Shown piece by piece: positions 1-9,486 of a DNA stretch of 64,000 nt; positions within the stretch are counted from its first letter, which is position 1; every line of letters begins with the position of its first letter. Both the position numbers and the translations under genes were made by a program. Where the stretch lies: the NCBI GenBank assembly GCA_001972305.1, contig BDDD01000052.1, positions 530,143 to 594,142 of the forward strand, given 5' to 3'. Under the pieces are notes generated by a model. That model had not been told where the DNA came from, ran no database searches, and was given only the letters and a program-made list of their open reading frames with translations. This stretch comes from Cephalotus follicularis (lineage: Eukaryota > Streptophyta > Magnoliopsida > Oxalidales > Cephalotaceae).

Positions 1-229
1 TTCTTCTTGAAAGACGTCGACTTCTTTGCCCTGTTTTCTGCAGAATTTGGCATTTCTTCAACCTTTACACTTTTAACTCCAATTTTGCACACTTTTGGGT
101 AGTATTCTTGCACTTTGGTGTTTAAACACTTGTACCTGAAAATTATTAAAACACAACCAAAGTAGTCCATTCCAAGCATAAAAATATAACAAATATATCA
201 TTAAAAATCACACATTTTTATGCTAAACA
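1..229 (-). mobile_element. Athila-like LTR, partial
   Basis: This stretch is the reverse complement of the first ~230 bases of the LTR that starts at 61261. The match runs from the TGTTTAGCATAAAAATG terminus (here ending at 229) to the first AAGTCGACGTCTTT palindrome (here at the window start). The rest lies outside the window. The copy was inserted, minus orientation, into the LTR of element A, whose sequence resumes at 230; bases 230-234 (ttccc) would be the target duplication. Whether it is a solo LTR or the 5' end of a longer element cannot be seen. Confidence 0.8.
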
Positions 230-364
230 TTCCCTATCTCAAAATCAACATTATACAAAAGGGAAAACATCATCAAAGTTGGGATATCCGTCAATTTATT
301 AATTTCACGGTTAAATTACATTAACGTAGTAAAATTACAATATAGAAAATTCTCGGGCATTACA
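230..364 (-). repeat. Element A 3' LTR, partial
   Basis: It aligns with the last ~140 bases (plus coordinates) of the other A LTR at 8845-8983, including the shared CAAAATTCA/GCATTATAC and GGGAAAACATCATCAAAGT blocks and the GTTACA-type end (here gcattaca, 357-364). Read on the minus strand the LTR begins TGTAATGCCCGAG at 364. The remainder was displaced by the Athila-like insertion ending at 229. Confidence 0.85.
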
Positions 365-379
365 TCCACCCCTCCTTCC
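365..379 (-). other. Polypurine tract of element A
   Basis: On the minus strand this reads ggaaggaggggtgga and abuts the 3' LTR. That is the expected plus-strand DNA primer for a gypsy element. Confidence 0.8.
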
Positions 380-409
380 AGGAATTACATCCTAGAAATC
401 AAAACACTA

Positions 410-1900
410 CTAGAACAAGTGCGGGTAACGCTCTCGGATATCATCCTCGCGTTCCCAAGTGGCCCCATCTGGTAGGTGGAACTACCATTGAACCTTTACT
501 ATCGAAATGGTTCGGTTCCTCAATGCCTGCGTCTTCCAATCAAGAATTCACACTGGTAACTTCTCACAAGATAGGTCATCTCGCACAGGGACTGAGTCAT
601 GATCCAAGACATGTTTAGGATCTCAGATGTATCCTCTCAGCATAGACACATGGAAGACATCATGCACGTTTGACAGTGCGGGAGGTAAGGCAAGCTGATA
701 ATCCACCTCCCAAACTCTCTCTAGAATCTCAAAAGGACCAATATAGCGTGGAGCTTACTTGCCCTTCTTCCCAAATCTTTGCATGCCCTTCCATGGTGAA
801 ACCTTTAAGAACACATGATCTCCCACATCGAAGGTCAACAGTATCCTCTTGACACTGTCGACGTAACTCTTCTGTCAGCGTTGTGCCACAAGTAGCTTCT
901 CCTTGATAACCCAGAATTTCTCAGAAGTCTCCTCAACCAATTCCGACCCAAGCAACGGTCGCTCACAAACCTCATCCAAACAGTTGGGAGATCTACACTT
1001 CCTCCCATACAAAGCCTGGTATGGTGCCATACCGATACTGGAGTGATAGCTATTGTTATATGAAAACTCTATCAGAGGAATGTGATCCCCCCAAGTACCA
1101 GTAAAGTTGATAATGCAAGCTCGGAGCATATCCTCCATGGTTTGGATGGTATGCTCTGACTATCCATCAGTCTGCGGGTGAAAGGCAGTGCTCAGGTTCA
1201 GCTTTGTCCCGAAAGCTGTTTGAAACCTCTTCCAAAAGTTGGAAGTGAAAATTGAGTCTCTGCCACAAACTATACTTACGGGAATGTCGTGCAACCTCAC
1301 AATCTCCTTGATGTATAAACGAGCCAACTTACTCGCAGTATCCGTGACATGAGTAGGTAGAAAATGAGCAGACTTTGTGAGCCTATCCACAATAACCCAC
1401 ACTGCATTGTTGCAGTTTCAAGTCAGAGGAAAACCCGAAATGAAATCCATCGTCACATGTTCCCATTTCCACTCAAGAATCGGTAAAGGCTATAACAAAT
1501 CCGCTGGCCTCTGGTGCTCAGCCTTAACTCTCTGACAGGTATAACACCTCGTAACATAGTCGACAATCTCCCTCTTCATGCCAGACCACCAGTAGTTCCT
1601 CTTCATGTCTTGATACATCTTGGTGCTACCAGGATGTATGCTATATTGCGACATATGAGCCCCGTAAAGCAACTCACTCTTCAAACTGTCATCATTCGAT
1701 AGACAAACTCGTCCCCAAAATCTAAGGATGCCGTTAGAATGCATCTGAAAATCAGACTCTGTTCCCAGATTCTAACGAATCTCATTCAACTTAGGATCAC
1801 GTGCCTGTGCATCCTTTATCTAATCCAGTAGTGCTGGTTGTGCACGAATGCTTGCAACGAAGATCCTCGGTGCCTGATTAAATGGAGACCATTTCTGGAA
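410..1900 (-). pseudogene. pol: Element A integrase and chromodomain-like tail (broken)
   Basis: Integrase inserts the cDNA copy into the genome. Pieces in order on the minus strand: an HHCC zinc-binding region (IHPGSTKMYQDMK, then CYTC, 1744-1490); the catalytic core (VIVDRLTKSAHF, 1402 on; FHPQTDG near 1165); a second core part (MEDMLRACI to LYGRKCRSP, 1138-875); a GPY/F-type segment (LAPRYIGPFEIL, about 750-700); and a chromodomain-like tail ending in RYPHLF and a stop at 410. The usual SDRD around the second catalytic Asp reads CGRD, so that residue looks lost. A TAG at 1162-1160 replaces the Gln codon after TDG. Further stops and shifts break the frame. Confidence 0.85.
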
Positions 1901-1929
1901 GTCTTCTAACATCTTCCACTAAGATACCA

Positions 1930-2425
1930 TAGTGCTAGCAATCATAGCCTTATGGCTTAAGGCATCCGCGACTACATTCCCCTTCCCAGTGTGATACTGA
2001 ATGCTACAGTCATAGTCGTTGAAGAACTCCACCCATCGTCATTGTCTCATATTCAGCTTATCCTCACAGAACAAGTATTTCATGCTCTTGTGATCGGTGT
2101 AGATCTCAAACTGTTCCCCATACAGATAGTGCCTCCATTTCTGAAGAGCAAAAATAATCGCTGTTAGTTCAAGATCATGCGTCGGGTAGTTCTCCTCATA
2201 TGGCTTTAGCTTCTGCGAAGCATAAGCAATCACTCTGCCCCGTTGCATTAGTACGTAACCCAATCCCTTACCCGAGGCATCACTACAGACTGCAAGGTCC
2301 TCATTACCATCAAGTAATGCCAAGATAGGGGCAGAAATCAACCGATCCTCCAGCTCACAGAAACTATCCTCACAATCTTCATCCCAGATAAACAAGGTCT
2401 TGTTCTAGGTCAGTTTGGTCAAAGG
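1930..2425 (-). pseudogene. pol: Element A RNase H (broken)
   Basis: Encodes the domain that removes RNA from the RNA-DNA hybrid. Visible motifs are [17 protein letters not shown], the [19 protein letters not shown] helix and [10 protein letters not shown], all typical of gypsy RNase H. A stop (TGA, apparently from CGA) follows NMRQ near 2040. The terminal VVADALS motif is readable just downstream, near 1950. Its upstream neighbour, the RT, has been moved 1.2 kb away by the copia solo LTR inserted after the codons for the PLT motif (2426-2430). Confidence 0.85.
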
Positions 2426-2564
2426 CACAGTGTTGACGTTGAGTCTCAATCCTAAGTTTTAATGATTACAAATTTGCATTTAATAAGTTTACTTGATGTG
2501 CAAGATATTCGAAAGCTTCACATAAGGCAAAAATCAACTGCAAGGAAAAGACATTAACCTCTAT

Positions 2565-3012
2565 TGCAAAAGACATTGACGCCTTTGATCCAGCAAAGTT
2601 ACAGGCCACTTTTGGTGAAAGACATCGATCCCTTTCAACAAACAAGTCGACGACTTTAGTGCCCAAAGTTACAGGTCAAAATTTAGTGAAGACATCGATC
2701 CTTACAAGAAAAGACATCGACGTCCGTACAAAAGACATCGATCCCTTTCCTAAGACATCGACGTCTTTCTAGACCAATCTGCCAAAGCCAAAAAAGACAT
2801 CAACCCATGAAGAAGAAGTCGATGTGATACTCATATATTCAAATGCCTGGACAGATTCCCAGAAAAGACATCGACGCTTATAAAAAGACATCGATGTCTT
2901 TTTAAATGATTGACCTGGGAAACACGGGACGACTAGTTAACGCACTTACAACGGCTAGTAACAGTCAAAGACATCGAAGCCTTTATGAAGACATCGACGT
3001 CTTTCTGCCAGC
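2565..3012 (+). repeat. TCGA-centred palindrome array (AAGACATCGATGTCTT type)
   Basis: At least a dozen copies or half copies of aaagacatcga / tcgatgtcttt occur. Measured GACATCG starts at 2713, 2734 and 2754, at 2867 and 2887, and at 2970 and 2990 give spacings of 20-21 bp. The sequence between copies is not conserved. The array ends about 85 bp before the TATAAATA box of this solo LTR, so it sits in the proximal U3. Confidence 0.9.
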
Positions 3013-3095
3013 AGAGACAAAAACAAAGCTGCATCAACAGACTTTTATGTCCAAAATGCCCAAGACTTTTGCAACGGCTATAATCTGAAGAAAGC

Positions 3096-3103
3096 TATAA
3101 ATA
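3096..3103 (+). promoter_or_regulatory. TATA box of the copia solo LTR
   Basis: TATAAATA follows the palindrome array and precedes an A-rich stretch (acaagccaagaaacaag) as expected for the transcription start of a copia LTR. Inferred from position and sequence only. Confidence 0.6.
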
Positions 3104-3662
3104 CAAGCCAAGAAACAAGATCAAAGTGACTTAAGGAACAAGTCTTGAACATCCAATCACAAAAACTCATCTTGCACATCCACAAACAAAAGAGAAAGAA
3201 CATCAAGCTATAGTTTACACTTTCATATCCAAAGCTTGTAACTAGCAATAACTTTCATATCCAACCTTTAAGAGGTTATTGTAAACACAAACCAATTCTT
3301 TTCATCCTTCATTGTAAAAGAGGGGAGTGAACCCTTGTAAGGTGTTTGATTGATTTGCACCCGGAATCCAAAATCAAGTGTAAGGTGGTTTGCTTTGATT
3401 TGCACCCGTAAGCCGCAAATCAAAGGTTGCTAGTGGTATCTAGTGGAATCTCAAGGGGTTCTTGAGAAAGTGGACGTAGGCACGGATTTTGCCGAACCAC
3501 TATAAATCGTTTGCACACTCTCTATCCCTTATCTCTTTACTCATTATTGTTTACTTGTTCTTGTGTGCTTGTTTATATTCATAGCCTTAATTTGTTAGTT
3601 TCGCAAACAAATTCTACTTAGTAATTAAAGGTTGCCATACATACAAATTTCCCAACACACAG

Positions 3663-4689
3663 CAATCCTCGAGAAGTTCTGAATGAACCTCCTGTAATAA
3701 CCCGCCAAGCCAAGAAAACTACGCACCTCAGTCACGTTTCTTGGTTGCGGCCAATCACGTACCACCTCAGTCTTTGACGGGTCCACTGCAAAACCTTCAC
3801 CAGACACTATGTGACAAAGGAAGATCACATGGTCGAGCCAAAATTCACATTTGCTAAACTTTGCGTACAGCCGATGCTCCCTGAGAACCTAGAACTCTAG
3901 TCTCATAAGGTAAGTGTGCTCCTCCTCACTCCTTGAGTATACCAGTATGTCATTAATGAACACCACGACAAACTAGTCCAGGTATGGGCGAAACACGTCA
4001 TTCATCGATGACATGAAAGCTGCTGGTGCATTGGTAACACCAAAAGGCATCACCAAAAACTCATAGTGTACATACCTCGTTCGGAAGGTAGTCTTCTCTA
4101 TATCACCTTCCTTTACTCTCAGTTGATGATAACCCGATCTAAAATCGAGTTCGGAGAACACTCTGGACCCTTACAACTGGTCAAACAAATCCTCGATGTG
4201 GGGTAAAGGATACTTGTTCTTGATAGTTTCCTTATTCAACATCCGGTAGTCGCAAAGCCTCATCGACCCATCTTTTTTGTTCACGAATAACACAGGAGCA
4301 CCCCATGAAGAAACACTGGGCCGAACAAAACCCTTATCAATCAGGTCTTGCAATTGTAACTTCAACTCTCGCAACTTCGCATGAGCCATTCGGTAAGGTG
4401 CCCTAAAGATAGGAGCCGTTCCCGGTACAAGGTCAATGACGAACTCCATACTCCTCTTTGGTGGTAAAGACCCTAAGTTTGCAGGAAACACATCTAGAAA
4501 TTCACTCACAACAGGAATTTCTTCAATACTCATACCTTCCTCCTTTCTGTAATCAATCACGTAGGCCAAATATCCTTCGCAGCCCTTCTCTAGATACTTT
4601 GACGCAAGAATGAAGGATATAATCAGTGTAGAAAAGCCCTTGTCTCCCTTGAATTGAAACGTCGTTCCATCAGGCAGACAAAAATCCAT
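3663..4689 (-). pseudogene. pol: Element A reverse transcriptase (broken)
   Basis: Gypsy RT domain read from 4689 to 3663. Motifs include [52 protein letters not shown] and [19 protein letters not shown]. The catalytic box reads FINDIL at about 3965-3948 instead of F(I/V)DDIL, so one metal-binding Asp is replaced by Asn. The LCIDYR motif has lost a residue (LCDYR). A stop lies after PYLD near 3975. The segment ends with [19 protein letters not shown] immediately before the solo-LTR insertion. Its catalytic failure is seen, not inferred. Confidence 0.9.
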
Positions 4690-4698
4690 AGTCTTATT

Positions 4699-5140
4699 TT
4701 AGCAATCCATGCGAGCACGGTGTGCTGATAGCCAATCCATCCCCAGTATAACATCGAACTCACGAATAGGTAGCACAATCAAATCTCCATACAAAGAAAT
4801 GCCTACCATAGACATCTCACAACTCCTATATACCAAGTCAATGTACATAGAAGTCCCAGTCGGTGTACTCACATGAAGCATATATGACATGCAGTCAGGA
4901 GTAACATCTAAGCAAGATGCAAAACGTGCAGATATAAAAGAATGCAATGCTCCAGAATCCGTCAACACCCTAGCAGAAAAACCATAGATATACAGAGTAC
5001 CTCCAACAACAGAAGTCGACTCTGGAACCTCTGTCTGAGCAAGTATAAAGACTCTACCTTTTGTGATGCCCTTGCAGGTGTCTATCCTCTGTGACGGTGC
5101 AACTGCCGTACCACTACTATTCCCTGGCCCAGTAGGTACT
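4699..5140 (-). pseudogene. pol: Element A aspartic protease
   Basis: A retropepsin-like domain lies between gag and RT. The active-site motif reads LTDSGALHSFIS and the second conserved region reads FDVILGMDWLSAHRA, both classical for gypsy protease. This part of the frame (5259-4699) is open for 186 codons. It ends in a stop just before the RT segment, which continues after a few codons. It would cleave the Gag-Pol polyprotein; with the rest of pol broken it has no likely role now. Confidence 0.85.
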
Positions 5141-5149
5141 GTCGTGAAC

Positions 5150-6206
5150 TCTTCGGACAATCTTTCACCGAATGCCCTGGTGCCCCACACCTCAAGCACC
5201 AGACATTGAACTTCCAGCAGTCTTTTTGTTGGTGGCCCACACGACCATGATGGAAACAATCTTCGAATCTTGCATTACTCCCTTGGCTGGGAGAACCCTG
5301 AGAAGTTGTCTGTTGAGATTTGCTCTTGGACGATTTCGTCGGAGAACCACCATCTTGCCGTTTCGACGATGCTGGCCTGGATTACATCGGACTCTATTTA
5401 TTCTGTTGTGCACAAGCCCTCTCCGCTCAATCTTCACTGGATATGCTCTCCAGTAGTCTCACTTTTTGAGCGACCTCCACAAAAGTCCCCAGTTCCATAG
5501 CCCTGATTCTTGACCAAAGATCCGGCCACAGACCCCTCAAAATTCTCCGTATCTTTTTCCCATCATCAACCACCAGATAGGGTGAATGTCTGGCTAGCTC
5601 CATGAACCTTGCTTGATACTCTGTCACTGTCATCTCCCCCTGTCGCAACTCCAAGAGCTCCATCTCCCGTCATTCTTGCTCAATCTGAGGAACATAGGTC
5701 TCCAAGAATTATGTCTGGAATCTACCCCAAGTGCTATCAAGACTCTGAGATTCCCACTTCGCTTTGACCATCTCCCACCAATGAGTGGCCTCACCCCATA
5801 GATGATATATAGCAAACTTCAGTTTTTGATCGTTCGTATAGTCAATCACTTCAAAGATTTTCTCCAAATCCTGCAGCCATCTCTCTGCAATGGTAGTATC
5901 CAACTCACCTCTGAAACTGGGTGGATTCTATCTCATAAACCTTTCCATATTCCTTCCAATTGAGTTCCCATCTTCACGTGGGCAATGATCAGGAGCCCCG
6001 TGTTGTGGCCAAGCTTGCGCATAGTACTGGCGCATCTCCTCCGCATTGGCCGCATTAAAGGCCATCTGCTACTGAAAGTAGTTTGCAATACAGTTCATCG
6101 GATGTCTCTCATCTTAAGGGACATTCACCCCTTGTGGAACATTCGCTTCCTCAGGGGAATTTGCTTCAGCAGCTCTAGCACTAGCACGTGTCCTTCTTCG
6201 GTCCAT
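5150..6206 (-). pseudogene. gag: Element A gag with zinc knuckles (broken)
   Basis: The frame begins with ATG at 6206 (MDRRRTRASARAAEAN) and then meets several stops. Recognisable Ty3/gypsy capsid segments are WLQDLEKIFEVIDYT and ATHWWEMVKAKW (5903-5709), and LRQGEMTVTEYQARFMELA (5663 on). Near 5210-5165 a zinc knuckle CLRCGAPGHSVKDC (CX2CX4HX4C) is intact in one frame. A preceding knuckle is damaged (CFHHGRVGHQQKDC). Frameshifts separate the pieces. The primer site lies about 145 bases upstream. Confidence 0.85.
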
Positions 6207-6349
6207 TTGTTCCTATATGGAAAAGATGTCATTAGTAATCATCTCAAGGAACATTAGTCAATTGCCAAAGAATTCATTAGGTTGAATAGTTCCTTATCTA
6301 ATCGGTTGATTACCGAGGATAATATCCTAGCTAAGCATATATGGAATAT

Positions 6350-6361
6350 GCTCTGATACCA
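6350..6361 (-). other. Primer binding site of element A (tRNA-iMet type)
   Basis: The minus strand reads TGGTATCAGAGC, complementary to the 3' end of plant initiator tRNA-Met, three bases inside the 5' LTR. This fixes the orientation of the element. Confidence 0.9.
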
Positions 6362-7610
6362 TGCTATCACACCCCATTTTCCATAAACAGTATATATGGT
6401 AATGGCAATCAACATAAAACATTCAGCTTATGCAAAAAACCATGAAATTTAAACTTTTAAATCGGATAACATTGCGGAAGCATCTAAAACCATAAGCCGA
6501 AAAGCACGTAACGTGCATCCCATACTACACATCACCAAAATACATGTCTGTCATAGTTAAAAGCCCACAAAACGGAGCGTGATCAAAATACATTATCCAT
6601 CAACATAAACTTAGCCAACAAAAGTACGGTACATAACTTTCATTTATTACATACTAGCTCAAGAAAATCAAAAGAACATAACCCCAAATAAAACATTATT
6701 AAAACTTGTCCTTCGTCCATGCTGATCCATATCGGTGTCCACTGCATCAATTTGTAAAGCAGAGGGTTAGCCTTTGTCCTCACTTGGCTAAGCATAAGTG
6801 CAATTTGGGGTCAATATTAAAGGCATGTCATGTAATGTATGCATAGTGATGAAGTACAGTAAAATAACAGTTTATATGTATGTGAAAATATATATATATC
6901 AATAGTACAACAGTAACCCGACCAGGGCTACGTCATTAGTAACAGTGGTGTCCGTGAGGACCAGCAAATAGTATACAGTATGTACATAAAGGGACTAACA
7001 ACCAGTCACTCAGTACGAACAACGTCGCCAACTCCTAGCCCCACTACACACTCCTAACTTTGGCCCCGCCTCCGGACGGCACGAAGTAGGCCACAGTACA
7101 GTACAGTGAGTCACCCAGCTAACTCCTGGCCCCTAGGTCAACCCTGCCACTAGTCATTACTGGCAATCTCTGCCACGCAACTAGTACAGCGCAAACACAA
7201 ACACAACCCAAACACAGTATAGTCACAGTGCAAACACAGTAACAGTACAATTCAAGCAATTTTATAAAATAATTACTTGATCAAAATAAATCAGTTTACT
7301 TCAAGTCATTTAAAAATTACTTTAAATCATGCATTTCCATCTCATAGAAAATACTTTAACCAGTAACAGTATTGGGATTCATTCCCCAGTTTGTTAAAAA
7401 ATATGCATTTGTCTAATGTATATTTTCGTACTTAAATAATGATTTTCGAAATCATATAAGCATTTATAAAAAATTGAAACAATTTTAGAAACTAAACACA
7501 GTCAATAAACAGTAAGTATACAATGCATATAAATGCTCTAATGCACCCTAACTGACATCGGGATCATTTCGTATCGTTTAAGCGAGAATTATCCAAACAG
7601 TGTCTTAAAG

Positions 7611-7822
7611 CGTCGACGTTTAACCCTTAGGCATCAACGCTTATGTCCTCTAAGTGTCGACACTCAATCCTTAGTGTCAGCACTTTCCAATACCTTAGGC
7701 GTTGATGTTTACTCCTTAGGCGTCGACATTATAATGTAAAGCGTCGATGGTTCTCATGCATTTAGTAGCCATATCGCAATTTATAGTCCAAATCATCGAC
7801 GCTTATACCAGAGCTTCGACGA
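7611..7822 (-). repeat. TCGA palindrome array (GCGTCGACGC type), inner cluster
   Basis: About nine GCGTCGACGC-like sites occur, several decayed to TCAA or TTGA. Core positions 7613, 7634, 7657, 7677, 7703, 7723, 7744, then 7796 and 7816 give spacings mostly of 20-23 bp. Sequence between sites is not conserved. On the minus strand this cluster is downstream of the likely leader. Confidence 0.85.
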
Positions 7823-8380
7823 TTATGTTCACAGTTCGTCTTCTTTCTCACGATGCTACACAAACTGAGGACTCCCAACCATTGTACATGTAATTCGACA
7901 TGCAATATATCCAAGAAAACGACATGCAATGACAGATTACAGATCCGGTAAAACATGGCATTAATTCAGTGATAAAAAATAGTCCAAAAATCCATGCAAT
8001 CCACGCATAAACATCAATGATCAAACACTAAATATTGAACACAAAATACAATTATGGCTTCCCCTACCTCTGGCCTCAAGTTAGAAGCCAAAAGTCCACA
8101 ACTTCTAGTACCCAATCAGTCACTTTGAGCTCCCAGGTTTGACTTGAATGCTCCCAAGTTTGCTCCAGCAGTTGTTGTCCGAGCTCTAAGCTCTCCCTTG
8201 CTCAACAATGGAGTTTGAGCTTCTCTCTCTACACCTTCTCTGATTTTCTCTCACTCTCTGTGTTTCTCTCCAGTCTCCGGTTTCTCATTCATAGTAACAG
8301 ACGGAAGAGATGAGAGGAGCCGATTTTTATGCAGTTCCTTTTTGTTTTTCTCTACATGCATTCATTGATCCCCCACCCCC

Positions 8381-8407
8381 TCTCTCTCCCTCTCTCTCTC
8401 TCTCTCT
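8381..8407. repeat. CT microsatellite in element A LTR
   Basis: Simple (CT)n run with two CCC interruptions. On the minus strand it reads GAGAGA and lies between the two palindrome arrays, probably in the transcribed leader. Confidence 0.85.
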
Positions 8408-8640
8408 TGTGTAACCTGGTGCAACAGGTGTCCATTTCTTCCTTCTCCCAATTCATGCATGCTCAGAACCCCACTCCTATCTGCCTCTTTTCAGTCCTTC
8501 CCAGTCCTGGCAAGTCAGGCATCACATAGCATGCATTACACGTATCAAGATGCATGTGAAGGCGTCTGAAGGGTGGATTGAACATGCCCCCATGCGACAC
8601 GTTCACCTGCTGTTAGTGCGTGTCTGGAACAAGACACAAA

Positions 8641-8790
8641 GCGTCGACGCTTTCATTTAAGCATCCGTGCTTTGGTGTGTTGTACGAATTGCGTTGACAC
8701 GTATACTGTGCGTCGACGTTTTGGCCATTCATAAAACACGTGCGCATTTTAGTTTGTATGGCGTCGGCCCTTTGGTTTAAGGCATCAACG
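8641..8790 (-). repeat. TCGA palindrome array (GCGTCGACGC type), outer cluster
   Basis: Copies include gcgtcgacgc (8641), gcatccgtgc (8661), gcgttgacac (8691), gcgtcgacgt (8710), gcgtcggccc (8761) and gcatcaacgc (8782). Adjacent cores are 19-21 bp apart within pairs. It lies in the first 350 bases of the LTR on the minus strand, that is, in U3. Confidence 0.8.
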
Positions 8791-8983
8791 CTTAAGCCAT
8801 TTTTCTTCATTCTTTCAAAGTAAGGCAAAAGTTTAACATTTCTTTATGTACCCTATCTCAAAATCAGCATTATACAAAAGGGAAAACATCATCAAAGTCG
8901 GGATATCCGTCATTTTATTAATTTCACAATAAAATTACAATAACGTCATAAAATTACAATATAGGAAAATCTCGGGTGTTACA

Positions 8984-9140
8984 AAGCTTTTGGGCAAGGT
9001 GTCCTTTAAGAGGAATAGTTCTATTATAGCATTAGATTGTTGGGGTGGTAGGGCAAAATGATGTGTAAGTCCCATAATCCATCATAAAAAGTCCAAGTTG
9101 GCTATATAGTTCATTATACTTGGAAGTAGTGAGACCATAA
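8984..9140. other. Flank of element A, origin unclear
   Basis: This short AT-rich segment joins the end of element A to the pararetroviral relic. One minus-strand frame is open for about 35 codons and then continues past a single stop, but I do not recognise it. It may be part of the same viral relic in inverted order or ordinary DNA. Confidence 0.3.
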
Positions 9141-9486
9141 GCTTTAACATCTTTAATAATGAATAAATTGTGTAGGGCTATATCCTCTCATACTTTTAGT
9201 AGCTCAACAATTAGTAATAATTCAACCAGAGATAAAGAATTAGATGAAAGGATAAAACAATGGAAAAATTAGAAACCACCTAAGATTTCAAACAAAGAAA
9301 TTTATCAGTACAACCCATTTAATCGTTTTAATTTTACTGAAAGAATTCATACAATTAAACAAATAATAAAAATTACCAAAACATAACAGAATATCCAGTT
9401 ATTAGATGCTAAAACAATAAAAGAATTAGCTAAGTCTTTAAAATACATTCATTTTGCCTTAGTCCAAGTCACCATAAAACCGTTAA
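9141..9486 (+). pseudogene. Endogenous pararetrovirus movement protein relic, first part
   Basis: One frame from 9141 to 9486 has only two stops (near 9272 and 9388) in 115 codons. It ends with the segment KYIHFALVQVTIKPL, which resembles the start of the Caulimoviridae movement-protein domain (30K superfamily). Such proteins let virus genomes pass through plasmodesmata. The frame is cut at 9486 by element C and resumes at 19970. Family assignment is by motif recognition from the sequence; genus is not clear. No coat protein or RT of this virus is seen nearby. With its stops and the 10.5-kb insertion it cannot be expressed as an intact protein. Confidence 0.6.

Larger units (their letters stand above)
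2431..3657 (+). mobile_element. Ty1/copia solo LTR inside element A
   Basis: The segment begins TGTTG and ends CAACA. It is flanked by a perfect 5-bp duplication CACAG (2426-2430 and 3658-3662). Removing it and one CACAG restores the element A reading frame at the RT/RNase H junction, so the boundaries are firm. It carries a TATAAATA box at 3096-3103. The U5-like part near 3460-3510 (acgtaggcacgga, gccgaaccactataaat) is like that of Sirevirus/copia LTRs. No coding region is present, so it is a solo LTR left by unequal recombination. Its U3 holds an array of AAGACATCGATGTCTT-type palindromes. Confidence 0.92.
230..8983 (-). mobile_element. Element A: decayed Ty3/gypsy chromovirus-type retrotransposon
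   Basis: Read on the minus strand the order is LTR (8983-6365), tRNA-iMet primer site, gag, protease, reverse transcriptase, RNase H, integrase with GPY/F module and chromodomain-like tail, purine tract, then the start of the 3' LTR (364-230). This is the standard Ty3/gypsy order with integrase last. The 3' LTR is cut by an Athila-like LTR at 229, and the RT/RNase H junction is split by a copia solo LTR (2431-3657). Many stops and changed catalytic residues make it non-functional. The base after the right LTR starts aagct, a possible target duplication whose partner lies outside the window. Lineage within the chromoviruses is inferred. Confidence 0.9.
6365..8983 (-). repeat. Element A 5' LTR
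   Basis: About 2.6 kb. On the minus strand it starts TGTAACACCCGAG (8983) and ends in GGGGTGTGATA (6365); the equivalent end of the solo LTR at 45495 is TGTCACACCCC in plus coordinates, so the terminal TG/CA pair has mutated here. It belongs to the same family as the LTRs at 45495-48265 and 54202-56434. Two palindrome arrays (8641-8790 and 7611-7822) flank a CT/GA-rich stretch (8381-8407), probably near the transcript leader on the minus strand. The segment 7000-7150 has the ggccccgcc / aactcctggcccc block shared by the family. No gene lies in it. Confidence 0.85.

Noticed and set aside
2431..3657. A DNA transposon or MITE interrupting element A
   Set aside because: There are no terminal inverted repeats beyond TGTTG/CAACA, but a 5-bp duplication, a TATA box and copia LTR blocks, so it is a solo LTR.
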